In this document: positions 1 through 7,293 of the stretch, piece after piece
Layout of the letters: the number at the start of each line of letters is the position of its first letter
How positions within the stretch are numbered: position 1 is the stretch's first letter
NCBI GenBank assembly: GCA_964431655.1
Contig: CAYSKJ010000015.1
Location: 1-34,053 of the forward strand
DNA from: CAYMEV01 sp964431655 [NCBI: uncultured bacterium]
GTDB taxonomy: Bacteria > CAYMEV01
Direction of reading: 5' to 3'
DNA: 34,053 nucleotides
Made by a program: the position numbers and the translations under genes
The notes under the pieces: generated by a model
Told to the model about the DNA's origin: nothing
What the model saw: only the letters and a program-made list of their open reading frames with translations
The model's database searches: none

Positions 1-65
1 ATATACAGCAAAACAAGCCCCCCAAATACTCCATCTGGTGGGTTTTCTTTTATATCGGGTCTGTA

Positions 66-353
66 TTGCGCCGTAACGGTGAGTACACCTGCTCCGCTGC
101 TTCTCTAAAGGAGGGCGGGAACCGTATCAGACCCGTCTGTCCCTTCTGTCTGCATGAAAATGATATTACCGGGAACATTGATATCTTCCTGCCCCCTGCC
201 CCCACCCCTTATGAGCGCATTTCCATACTGGACGAATATGTCTGCACCGGGTGCCATCAGCGCTATCGGGTGCTGTTCAGGATTTATCTCCAGGAGCCGG
301 TTACCGTTGAGATCATCAATGTGGACAAGCCCCCGCCGGGTATGGAATGGTAG
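66..353 (+). CDS. Small zinc-ribbon-like protein, 5' end uncertain
   Basis: No known family recognised. The translated frame holds a CPFC pair and, about 35 residues later, a CTGC pair, the spacing of a small zinc-ribbon or rubredoxin-like knuckle, followed by a hydrophobic/charged beta-like tail ending GMEW. Codon choice in the C-terminal 70 residues looks like real coding sequence. The start shown is a TTG with no good Shine-Dalgarno. The frame stays open back to base 3, so the true start may lie upstream of the window and the gene may be truncated here. A purine-rich AAAGGAGGG at 106-114 has no ATG, GTG or TTG at proper spacing and is probably coding sequence. Function is unknown; metal binding is an inference from the cysteines. 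Confidence 0.5.
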   Translation: MRRNGEYTCSAASLKEGGNRIRPVCPFCLHENDITGNIDIFLPPAPTPYERISILDEYVCTGCHQRYRVLFRIYLQEPVTVEIINVDKPPPGMEW

Positions 354-447
354 AAACGAAGCCCACGCATCAGCCCCGGAGGGGTATTATGGCATAATTT
401 GCCTTATCAGACCTGTTTTCGGTCCATGGAATAAGATTATAGATTTA

Positions 448-476
448 TTGACATTGCTCATGAAATTAGGTATTGG
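448..476 (+). promoter_or_regulatory. Candidate sigma70 promoter for the Nudix/tRNA run
   Basis: A perfect TTGACA -35 box at 448-453 is followed after 17 bp by TATTGG at 471-476, a weak -10 box. It sits 44 bp before the Nudix start codon and is the only promoter-like signal seen ahead of the Nudix, tRNA-Sec, MerR and tRNA-Pro genes. Only the -35 half is convincing. Confidence 0.4.
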
Positions 477-519
477 TTTAATTATCAATTACAGGCTTTG
501 AGCCTGCTGGAGTTAAATT

Positions 520-1068
520 ATGCTTTATGACTGGAGGCTTCTGGGCAGGGAAAAGATATTCAGCAGGGGTTTTATTGATATCTACAGGGATAAATACAGC
601 AAAAAAGAGGGTGAGGATGGTTCTTATTTCTATGTCATGGACCTGCCTGACTGGATTAATATAGTTGCTGTCACAAAAGATAAAAGGGTTCTCCTTATTA
701 AACAGTACAGGTTCGGCACAAGGAGCTTCCACATTGAAATACCCGGGGGAGCCATAGACAAGACCGACAAAGACCCCCTTGCCTCGGCAAGGAGGGAGCT
801 TTTAGAAGAAACGGGCTATTCCGGGGGCAAATGGACCAGGATAGGCCAGGTGGAGCCTAATCCGGCTATACAGTCAAACCGGTGCTTTACCTATCTTGCC
901 GATGGGGTGGAATTTACTCAAGAACCTTCCTTTGATGACAATGAGGATATAGAGACCATTCCCGCAGGCATGGAAGAGGCCTACAGAATGGTTGAGACAG
1001 GGGAAATAAGCCACAGTTTGGTTGTATGCGCCCTTATGTATGCGCAGAAATATTTATTAAACAGATAA
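520..1068 (+). CDS. Nudix hydrolase, ADP-ribose pyrophosphatase-like
   Basis: Hydrolyses a nucleoside diphosphate linked to another moiety; ADP-ribose or an ADP-sugar is the likely substrate by overall resemblance to the NudF/YffH type, but this is not proven. The 182-residue length fits. The Nudix box lies around residues 78-100, with the catalytic REXXEE core as R92-E93 and E96-E97, preceded by the usual IPGG turn. Two departures from GX5EX7REUXEEXGU are visible: one extra residue between the first Gly and the REXXEE part, and Lys where the first Glu is normally found. The metal-binding Glu residues are intact, so activity is expected. ATG start with GGAG about 9 bases upstream. The stop codon is one base before tRNA-Sec, so both are probably made on one transcript. 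Confidence 0.9.
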   Translation: MLYDWRLLGREKIFSRGFIDIYRDKYSKKEGEDGSYFYVMDLPDWINIVAVTKDKRVLLIKQYRFGTRSFHIEIPGGAIDKTDKDPLASARRELLEETGYSGGKWTRIGQVEPNPAIQSNRCFTYLADGVEFTQEPSFDDNEDIETIPAGMEEAYRMVETGEISHSLVVCALMYAQKYLLNR

Positions 1069-1069
1069 A

Positions 1070-1164
1070 GGAGGCGGAAGGGTTCTGGTGTGCCCCGTGG
1101 ACTTCAAATCCATTGACAGTAGTTTGACTGCTGTTGTGAGTTCGATTCTCTCCCGCCTCCGCCA
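1070..1164 (+). tRNA. selC: tRNA-Sec (anticodon UCA)
   Basis: A 95-nt gene with all hallmarks of bacterial selenocysteine tRNA. The acceptor stem has 8 bp (GGAGGCGG with CCGCCTCC), and the variable arm is long (stem about 1115-1134). The anticodon loop CTTCAAA has anticodon TCA at 1104-1106 in a stem nearly identical to the E. coli tRNA-Sec context. The T loop is TTCGATT, the discriminator is G, and the CCA end is encoded (1162-1164). The T stem carries one T-T mismatch (1137 and 1151). It shows that the genome decodes UGA as selenocysteine, so SelA, SelB and SelD should be encoded elsewhere. It lies one base after the Nudix stop codon and 12 bases before the MerR start, and no separate promoter is evident. 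Confidence 0.96.
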
Positions 1165-1176
1165 TATTTAAATATA

Positions 1177-1491
1177 ATGGCTGAGGGAAAAAAGGAATAC
1201 TATACAATTAGCGAGGTTGCCGACAGGATGGCCATAGCGGCCTCTGTGCTGAGATACTGGGAGACCCAGTTCCGCCAGCTCAGGCCAAAAAAGGTAAGGA
1301 AGAGAAGGTATTATACCGGCAGGGATATTGAGCTTGTAGAAAGGATACATGAGCTTCTTTACACTGATAAGATGACTATTGAGGGTGCAAGATTAGAACT
1401 GGAAAAGCAGTCTGAGAAAATTGCAAAAAGGAATAATATTTTACTTGAAATTAAAAAGGATTTGAATAATATATTGGATGATCTTGAGTGA
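1177..1491 (+). CDS. Small MerR-type HTH regulator
   Basis: A 104-residue protein with an N-terminal MerR winged helix-turn-helix: YYTISEVADR, then VLRYWETQF, and the RRYYTGRDIELVERI wing and helix (about residues 8-60). A short charged, probably coiled-coil tail follows (about 70-104). It lacks any effector-binding domain, so the ligand, if any, is unknown. It probably binds DNA as a dimer. The ATG has no Shine-Dalgarno; the upstream bases are the tRNA-Sec 3' end plus an AT-rich 12-base spacer. If the transcript is processed at the tRNA 3' end, the mRNA would be nearly leaderless. tRNA-Pro begins three bases after the stop codon. The target is not identifiable from sequence; Nudix and tRNA genes are only neighbours. 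Confidence 0.85.
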   Translation: MAEGKKEYYTISEVADRMAIAASVLRYWETQFRQLRPKKVRKRRYYTGRDIELVERIHELLYTDKMTIEGARLELEKQSEKIAKRNNILLEIKKDLNNILDDLE

Positions 1492-1494
1492 TCG

Positions 1495-1568
1495 CGGGGC
1501 GTAGCGCAGTTTGGTAGCGTACTGGTATGGGGTGCCAGGGGTCGCTGGTTCGAATCCAGTCGCCCCGA
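1495..1568 (+). tRNA. tRNA-Pro (anticodon GGG)
   Basis: A 74-nt cloverleaf: acceptor CGGGGCG (1495-1501) with CGCCCCG (1561-1567), D stem GCGC/GCGT, anticodon stem CTGGT/GCCAG with loop ATGGGGT (anticodon GGG at 1529-1531), T loop TTCGAAT, discriminator A1568. CCA is not encoded. It follows the MerR stop codon by 3 bases and precedes a strong terminator, so it is the last gene of the run. Confidence 0.95.
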
Positions 1569-1574
1569 CTGATG

Positions 1575-1612
1575 CATAACAGGGGGATTTCCCCCTGTTA
1601 TGTTTTTTTTTT
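1575..1612 (+). terminator. Rho-independent terminator after tRNA-Pro
   Basis: Perfect inverted repeat CATAACAGGGGGA / TCCCCCTGTTATG with a 2-base loop, followed by ten T residues (1603-1612). It ends the Nudix to tRNA-Pro run. The stop codon of the minus-strand gene lies inside the T run. Confidence 0.93.
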
Positions 1613-2072
1613 AGGATGCAAAGAAGATCAGCACAAAGCTGAATCCCTTTTCAAGCTCGCCTGAAGTAGAGTATATCAGTCTTACACCCTTGAGGGAATT
1701 CAGGTTTTCAAACAGATTGCTGTAACTGTCCAGCTTTTTTGATATGTCCTTTCGGGAGAATACCTTTCCCTTTATTGTCCAGATCTTTGAGAAGCTGATA
1801 TCCCAGTCCCTGACAAAAGCCATGGGATCTATCTCGTCATAAGAAGCGCATTTCTCAAGGTAAATGCCAAGTTCGCGGGACATGAGATCATCAACGTTAA
1901 AATCTCTTATCCTGTTATGCAGATAGGATATTATCTCCTCCCTTATCTGCTGGCTGACCTTTTCAAGATGAGCCTGGTAATGCTTTTCATAGTATATCAT
2001 CTCATCCTGTCCGAAGGAGATAGAAGTGCCTATAAAGGCCAGAAGGGCCAGGAAAAATAAAGCCTTTTTCAT
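1611..2072 (-). CDS. Secreted hypothetical protein
   Basis: Not recognised. The chosen ATG at 2072 has AGGAGG about 10 bases upstream; a longer frame to 2135 exists but lacks that signal. The 153-residue product begins MKKALFFLALLAFIG, a typical Sec signal peptide with likely cleavage near SFG-Q (about residue 21). The mature part is charged and mainly helical (YYEKHYQAHLEKVSQQIREE), then a mixed region with DWDISFSKIWTIKGKVF and a hydrophobic C-terminus. No lipobox, metal motif or repeat is seen. It is probably periplasmic. It is divergent from the large phosphatase/ATPase gene, with 156 bp between them, and appears monocistronic. Confidence 0.75.
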   Translation of the reverse strand: MKKALFFLALLAFIGTSISFGQDEMIYYEKHYQAHLEKVSQQIREEIISYLHNRIRDFNVDDLMSRELGIYLEKCASYDEIDPMAFVRDWDISFSKIWTIKGKVFSRKDISKKLDSYSNLFENLNSLKGVRLIYSTSGELEKGFSFVLIFFAS

Positions 2073-2172
2073 AATGAGAAAACCTCCTGCTATGGGTTTA
2101 CCATTATAATACATGAAAACAGCCACAAAAATCAAGCTTTAATCACAGATATAAAAGCCAATTCCTTTTATA

Positions 2173-2201
2173 TTGTTATTAAAAATAAATTGCTGTATAT
2201 A
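2173..2201 (+). promoter_or_regulatory. Candidate sigma70 promoter for the phosphatase/ATPase gene
   Basis: TTGTTA (2173-2178), 17 bp, TATATA (2196-2201). Placement 28 bp before the first ATG would give a short leader. Both boxes are imperfect in an AT-rich stretch, so chance similarity is possible. Confidence 0.35.
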
Positions 2202-2228
2202 TTAACTTGATTTTTCAGACAGAACTGG

Positions 2229-5200
2229 ATGCTTATTATGAGTATGGAATTCCATTTACAGCGGAAAAGGCTTCAGAAAGACCTTTATTTCAATCAGCTT
2301 ATAAGGTCTAACTCCTTTGACATAGGCTTTTACCTTTTTCCCGAGGACAAGGTAAGCGGTGATTTCTTCGGGGTATACGAGACAGGAAAAGACAGTATAG
2401 GGGTTCTTATAGGGGATGTAAGCGGCAAGGGAATAAATTCTGCTATAATAGCCGCTTTTTTTAAGGCAATTGTGACAAAGCTCGTAGAGGATATCAGCGA
2501 TCCGGGGGAGATACTTACCCGGGCAAACAGGGAAATATATGATATCCTGCCTAAAGGCGGTTTTGTTGCAGCGGGTTTTTACAAGCTTGACAGTAGAAAA
2601 TATACCATTGAGTATTGTACTGCAGGTATTCCCAATGCCTACCTGGACAGTGTCAGAAATGAGACTCATACCCTTTATAACCATGGTACAAGAATAGTCC
2701 TGGGAGCTTTTAAAGACTCAGTTTACAGCACCATGAGGCTGGAAATGAAAAGAAATGATATTCTTTTTTTATATACCGATGGATTATCCGAGGCAAAAGC
2801 CAGGACAGGAGACAGGTACGGCGAGGGGAAAGCCAGGGCTGTTATCCAGAAATACAAGCACAGGGAAAGTGATTTCATAATCAACAGGATCATTGAAGAC
2901 CTGGAAAATTTTCTCAGCAGTTCAAACCCCAGGGATGATATGCTTCTGTTTGTCATAAAAGCCAGCCAGCCTGATATAAAGAACCTTATTATGCCGAAGG
3001 AGACTTCATCCCAGGTGGTACAGTGGAGGATTATTGTTATAATATTCCTGAAGACCTCGATTCCTGCAGATACATTCTCCAGCGGGCTGAGGCAGTACAG
3101 GGCTGAGATGGAGCAGTTCCGCAGGGATGTCTATATTATAAATATTGGTTCTGCTGAAGTCCACGAGGATATCATATCCAGGGGCCTGGACTGCGCTCTT
3201 TATTTAAAGGATGCTGTCCAGGGAAGAGATGAGCTGTTTGAGATAGGCGTAAACATAAGGCGGGTACCCCTTACATCCAAGGGAAAGCTGGACTGGTCCA
3301 TCGCCCTTGACGGCATATCTTATGCCATACATCATGCTTCGCTGAAAAGGAACTCAATTCTGGTCAGCCAGTCCATATATAACCTTTCCAAGGACCTTTA
3401 TGCCTACAGCCCCGAGGAATCCTACGGCAGTGAAAAGCTTTTCGGGCTCATTTCCAGGAGGCCCTTTGAAGAAGTGGAGATGGAGCTTATAGACAGAAAA
3501 GAGGAACTCACGGCAGTAAAACGAATCATAAAGCATAAAAGCGCGGAGCATGCCCGCATTCTTGTTGTTCATGGGGAGACAGGAAGCGGTAAAACCCCCT
3601 TTATCCTGAATGCCGGAAGCATGCTTAAAAAAGCAGGATTCCTGTGCCTTATCAACAACTGCTCCTCCTTTACCCAGGATATTCCGTTCTATGTGTGGCT
3701 GGACCCCCTGAAAGCCCTGCTGAACATGGATAAAAACCTTCAAATGGATGATAAAAACCAGCTGGGGAACCTGAAAAAATACCTTGAATCCATACGTCTT
3801 TATTCCCAGGAGGTTTTTGACACCCTTGCACATGTATTCGGATTTTCCGATGTAAAACCCAAAGATATGGTGCAGGTGTTCAGTGATTTTATTCCCGCCT
3901 TTATCAGGTATCTTTCCTATAAGAGGCCTTTATGCTTTATTTTCGAGGATATTGAATTCATAAACCACAAATCCTTTGATATAATAAGACAGCTGATAGA
4001 ACACAAGGTCCCCGTTCTGCTTATACTGTCATGCAAACAGGTTGATGAGGGACACAGGGATTTCATGGACCTTCTTCAGAGAGACGGGTACCTGGAGTAT
4101 ATCAGCCTTATGCCCCTGGGGAAAAATGAGATCAAGGCCTACCTGAAAGACAGGTTTTCCGGGTTCGGTCTCAACAGCCAGGAAATAAACAGCCTTAATA
4201 ATAAAATCTATCAGATTACCCAGGGAAACCACCTGTTTACCACCGAGATTACCGCTTTGATCCAGGAGGACCTGGAAAAAGGCGATGCTGTTAAGGAAAT
4301 ACTGAAGAATCCATCCCTGCTTATATCGAATACGGTGAAGGCCATTATAGAAAGCAGGGTACTTAAATTAGAGCCCTCGCTTTTGAAGATACTCCAGGTA
4401 GCATCGGTCTATGGAGCCAGGTTTCCACTGGATTTTATTCTTTTTGCCTTCGGGCTCTACTCCCATGCATCTGAACTCCAGTCGAAGATAAACATCCTTA
4501 GCGCGGAGGGGTTTATATATTTATACCAGTCCCCGGATGTATATATCTTCAAGAATATGATATACAGAGAAATAATTTATATCGGGCTTCTGGAAGAGGA
4601 CAAGATCAGGCTCCACTATCTTGCAAATATCTATGTCATGAATCTGATAAAGGATTCAAGCAGGCTTTATAATCCTCTGAGGCTCAAAATACTTGCATCA
4701 AAACACCTCGAGAAATCCCTGCACTACAGAGATTCAGCAAGAATGATCCTGGAAATTGTCAATGATCTCAAAAAAAGCTATAACTACGGTGATGCGTCAT
4801 ATTATATAAAAAAGGGAAAAGAGCTTCTGGAAAAAACTGATGACAGCCCTGAGCTTTCCTTTGACCTCTGCTATGAGGATGCCTATATCATGCTCTTTAC
4901 AGGCATGCTTCAGGAAGGCAAAAAGGAGATAGACAGGCTAAGGGAATTTTATGATAAATCCGGCGATATGGGTCAGTACTACAGGCTGAACCTGATAAAG
5001 GCTTATTTCTATAATCTTAAGGGTGAGTACCTGAATGGAATGAGGCTTATGGATGAGCTTGATATTGAAGCCCTGAGAGAAAACAGCCATGAATTCTACA
5101 TTGAGGCAAGCATGCTGAAAGCAAAGCTCTTAAACCGCATAGGCTATGCCAGTAAGGCCGTAGCCATATTCATGTCGCTGAAGAAGATGGATCCTGACAG

Positions 5201-6233
5201 TATCAATCTGCGGATTCTTATAATGGAAGGCCTCTGCGACAGCAATCTCTTTAACGGAAATTATAAGGAGACCATCTTCCATGCGAATAAACTGCTGGGC
5301 CTGATAAAGGGGACAGACAAGGCGCTGTCAGATTCAAGGGTAATGTATTATCTTGCCAGGGCCTATTTCGAGGTGGGCAATCTTCAGCTTTCAAGGCAGT
5401 ATATAAAGGATAATGCCGTATTTAATAAAAGGACCAACTATTATGAGGGTAAGGCATGGAATTTCCATCTGCTTTTCATGTATTTTACTGCAAAGGGTGA
5501 TTTTAATGCAGGGATGAATGAAATGAGCAGGGCTGTGGAGATGTTCTCGGGCCTTGATCACCGGTACGGTCTTTCCGTGCTCCAGTACAACCTTGCCGGG
5601 TTCTACCTTAATACCGGCTGTTATGATAAGGCTCTCTCAAACCTTAAGTCGGGCATAAGGAATGCAAAAAAGGCCAAGGCCGCCGGTGTCCTCTGCAGTA
5701 ATCTCTGCGCAGGAATACAGTACTATTCCTGCACCGGGGAGCATGACAGGATCAAACCCCTGATTAATACCCTCTTCAGTATCTACTGGGTAGCAGAATC
5801 AAAATTCTACAGGTATAAGATTCTTCTGGCAAGGGCTATCTACTACAGAAGCTTTAGAGATGAAAAGAACCTTTTATCATCTGTAAGAATGCTTAATTTG
5901 GCTTTGAAACAGGCAAGAAACATGCACAGCAGGCTGTATGAGTATATTATACTGGGGGAACAGATAATAAGCTTCTGTAGCTTAAATGATTATGAAAGCG
6001 CATACAGCACAGTTCTCCAGATACGGGATCAATGGGATTCCTTTTACTCCTTCCCCGGTTCTGAGCATTATCTTTACTGCGCCATAAGGGCGGCGGAGTA
6101 TAAAGAAGACCGGAGCGAATATGAAAGGCTTTCAGCCTGGTACGAAAAGCTTATGCAAAAGAGGAAGAGGGAAGCAGAAAAAATGGGGATAAGCAGGCAA
6201 TATAAAGGCTATCTTGCCACATTTCAAGAATAG
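2229..6233 (+). CDS. SpoIIE-type phosphatase / degenerate cyclase / ATPase / TPR protein
   Basis: A 1334-residue cytosolic signalling protein; no membrane segment seen. (a) Residues about 25-245: PP2C/SpoIIE serine phosphatase, with likely metal Asp residues at D45 (SGDFFG), D63 (DVSGKG), D184 (YTDG) and D236/D237 (RDDM); expected to dephosphorylate a partner protein. (b) About 268-425: a region that lines up with the class III cyclase domain of the 26033-29347 protein (shared pattern ILVS...IY) but lacks the metal Asp and GDG motifs, so a pseudo-cyclase. (c) About 430-800: P-loop ATPase, Walker A GETGSGKT at 449-456, Walker B-like FIFED ending at 574. (d) About 800-1300: helical TPR-like repeats. 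There is no clear Shine-Dalgarno; ATGs at 2238 and 2244 are alternative starts. Partners are unknown. Likely transcribed alone. Confidence 0.85.
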   Translation: MLIMSMEFHLQRKRLQKDLYFNQLIRSNSFDIGFYLFPEDKVSGDFFGVYETGKDSIGVLIGDVSGKGINSAIIAAFFKAIVTKLVEDISDPGEILTRANREIYDILPKGGFVAAGFYKLDSRKYTIEYCTAGIPNAYLDSVRNETHTLYNHGTRIVLGAFKDSVYSTMRLEMKRNDILFLYTDGLSEAKARTGDRYGEGKARAVIQKYKHRESDFIINRIIEDLENFLSSSNPRDDMLLFVIKASQPDIKNLIMPKETSSQVVQWRIIVIIFLKTSIPADTFSSGLRQYRAEMEQFRRDVYIINIGSAEVHEDIISRGLDCALYLKDAVQGRDELFEIGVNIRRVPLTSKGKLDWSIALDGISYAIHHASLKRNSILVSQSIYNLSKDLYAYSPEESYGSEKLFGLISRRPFEEVEMELIDRKEELTAVKRIIKHKSAEHARILVVHGETGSGKTPFILNAGSMLKKAGFLCLINNCSSFTQDIPFYVWLDPLKALLNMDKNLQMDDKNQLGNLKKYLESIRLYSQEVFDTLAHVFGFSDVKPKDMVQVFSDFIPAFIRYLSYKRPLCFIFEDIEFINHKSFDIIRQLIEHKVPVLLILSCKQVDEGHRDFMDLLQRDGYLEYISLMPLGKNEIKAYLKDRFSGFGLNSQEINSLNNKIYQITQGNHLFTTEITALIQEDLEKGDAVKEILKNPSLLISNTVKAIIESRVLKLEPSLLKILQVASVYGARFPLDFILFAFGLYSHASELQSKINILSAEGFIYLYQSPDVYIFKNMIYREIIYIGLLEEDKIRLHYLANIYVMNLIKDSSRLYNPLRLKILASKHLEKSLHYRDSARMILEIVNDLKKSYNYGDASYYIKKGKELLEKTDDSPELSFDLCYEDAYIMLFTGMLQEGKKEIDRLREFYDKSGDMGQYYRLNLIKAYFYNLKGEYLNGMRLMDELDIEALRENSHEFYIEASMLKAKLLNRIGYASKAVAIFMSLKKMDPDSINLRILIMEGLCDSNLFNGNYKETIFHANKLLGLIKGTDKALSDSRVMYYLARAYFEVGNLQLSRQYIKDNAVFNKRTNYYEGKAWNFHLLFMYFTAKGDFNAGMNEMSRAVEMFSGLDHRYGLSVLQYNLAGFYLNTGCYDKALSNLKSGIRNAKKAKAAGVLCSNLCAGIQYYSCTGEHDRIKPLINTLFSIYWVAESKFYRYKILLARAIYYRSFRDEKNLLSSVRMLNLALKQARNMHSRLYEYIILGEQIISFCSLNDYESAYSTVLQIRDQWDSFYSFPGSEHYLYCAIRAAEYKEDRSEYERLSAWYEKLMQKRKREAEKMGISRQYKGYLATFQE

Positions 6234-6388
6234 GTCTGTATTCTTGCCCTGTATTTAAAGAAATAAAAAAAATAAATAAAAGCTTGGGAAAATTATTATA
6301 CTATTTATTGCAATATGATAATGTGTGTATATAGTTTTAAAATTATAAAGAATCAGATACTTAAAGGTTTCTGATCAGGAGGGGAAAA

Positions 6389-7273
6389 ATGATTAGAATC
6401 GAGAAGCTTTCAAAGGAAACAGGGATTAATGTGCCCGAGATCATTTCTTTTATTTCGAAAGCAGGCCTGAGAGTTTATGAGAGCGGAGGAGACAGTTATA
6501 TAACCGAAGAGGACAGCCGTATCTTAAAAAGCCAGATCCCGGAACTTTCCCGTGAAGATGCATCTGCAAAGTGCGCAGACTATCTAAACAGCCTGAAAAA
6601 CCAGCTGGCTGAAAAGGACAGAATGATATTCAAGCTCCTTGGTATAATTGAAGGCTTTGTCCCTGGGCATAAAAAGCCTGAAAAGCCTGTTGAAAAACCG
6701 GTAAATGGCTCTGGAATGGAAAAACCGGCATTAAAACAGCCCGGCAGGCCTGTAAAATACCCGAAGGTTGATCTGAGCGTTTACGAGAATGATTTTGACC
6801 CGGCCGAACTTTATACTGCGTCTGAAACCATTAGTAAACTTAAGGAGCATGGAGTCAGGCTGACGGAAGTCCGGCTCAGGGACCTTAAAAGCAAGAAGAA
6901 AATCTATGCGGTAAAAGACAACCGTGTAAATATGTATTACTGGCCCAGCCTTGCCTATTACTACGGCCTTCAGGACTGGGAAGAGAAAAAACCCCTGATC
7001 TATGAAGCAGAACGCCCTGCAGAACAGCCTGATAAGAAAAGAATTCCAGACGATGAGCCTGTCAGGGAGGGGTCTAAAGAAATTGAGTTCATTTCAATAA
7101 AAGAAATCATCAAGCGCCTGTCGGATTTTGGAATCCTGAAGTCAGAGTCCACCATCCGCCAGCTCAGGAGCAAGCCCTATATAGCCAGCAAGCGGGTAGG
7201 AAACCTCAAGCTCTTTAACTGGTTTGATGTGCTTGAGTTTTATCAGAACCTCAGCAGAAAGAGAAAAAAATAG
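6389..7273 (+). CDS. IF2N-like protein with duplicated HTH-like module
   Basis: A 294-residue protein not matched to a named family. Residues 1-45 (IRIEKLSKETGINVPEIISFI) resemble the N-terminal helical domain of translation factor IF-2. A Lys/Pro-rich linker follows around 95-125. Two copies of one module then appear, about residues 137-195 and 232-290, sharing the pattern EhIxxL..G....TxhRxLxSKxxIxxK......W....YYxxL (h, hydrophobic). This looks like a winged-helix or excisionase-type DNA/RNA-binding unit, by pattern only. Strong Shine-Dalgarno AGGAGGGG before the ATG. The EF-G-like gene starts 20 bp after the stop codon, so the two are probably co-transcribed and a link to translation is possible but unproven. 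Confidence 0.8.
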   Translation: MIRIEKLSKETGINVPEIISFISKAGLRVYESGGDSYITEEDSRILKSQIPELSREDASAKCADYLNSLKNQLAEKDRMIFKLLGIIEGFVPGHKKPEKPVEKPVNGSGMEKPALKQPGRPVKYPKVDLSVYENDFDPAELYTASETISKLKEHGVRLTEVRLRDLKSKKKIYAVKDNRVNMYYWPSLAYYYGLQDWEEKKPLIYEAERPAEQPDKKRIPDDEPVREGSKEIEFISIKEIIKRLSDFGILKSESTIRQLRSKPYIASKRVGNLKLFNWFDVLEFYQNLSRKRKK

Positions 7274-7293
7274 GGCAGTCTAAAGGGGGAATC

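Noticed and set aside
107-120. Shine-Dalgarno for a start near base 125
   Set aside because: AAAGGAGGG has no ATG, GTG or TTG at usable distance in the coding frame.
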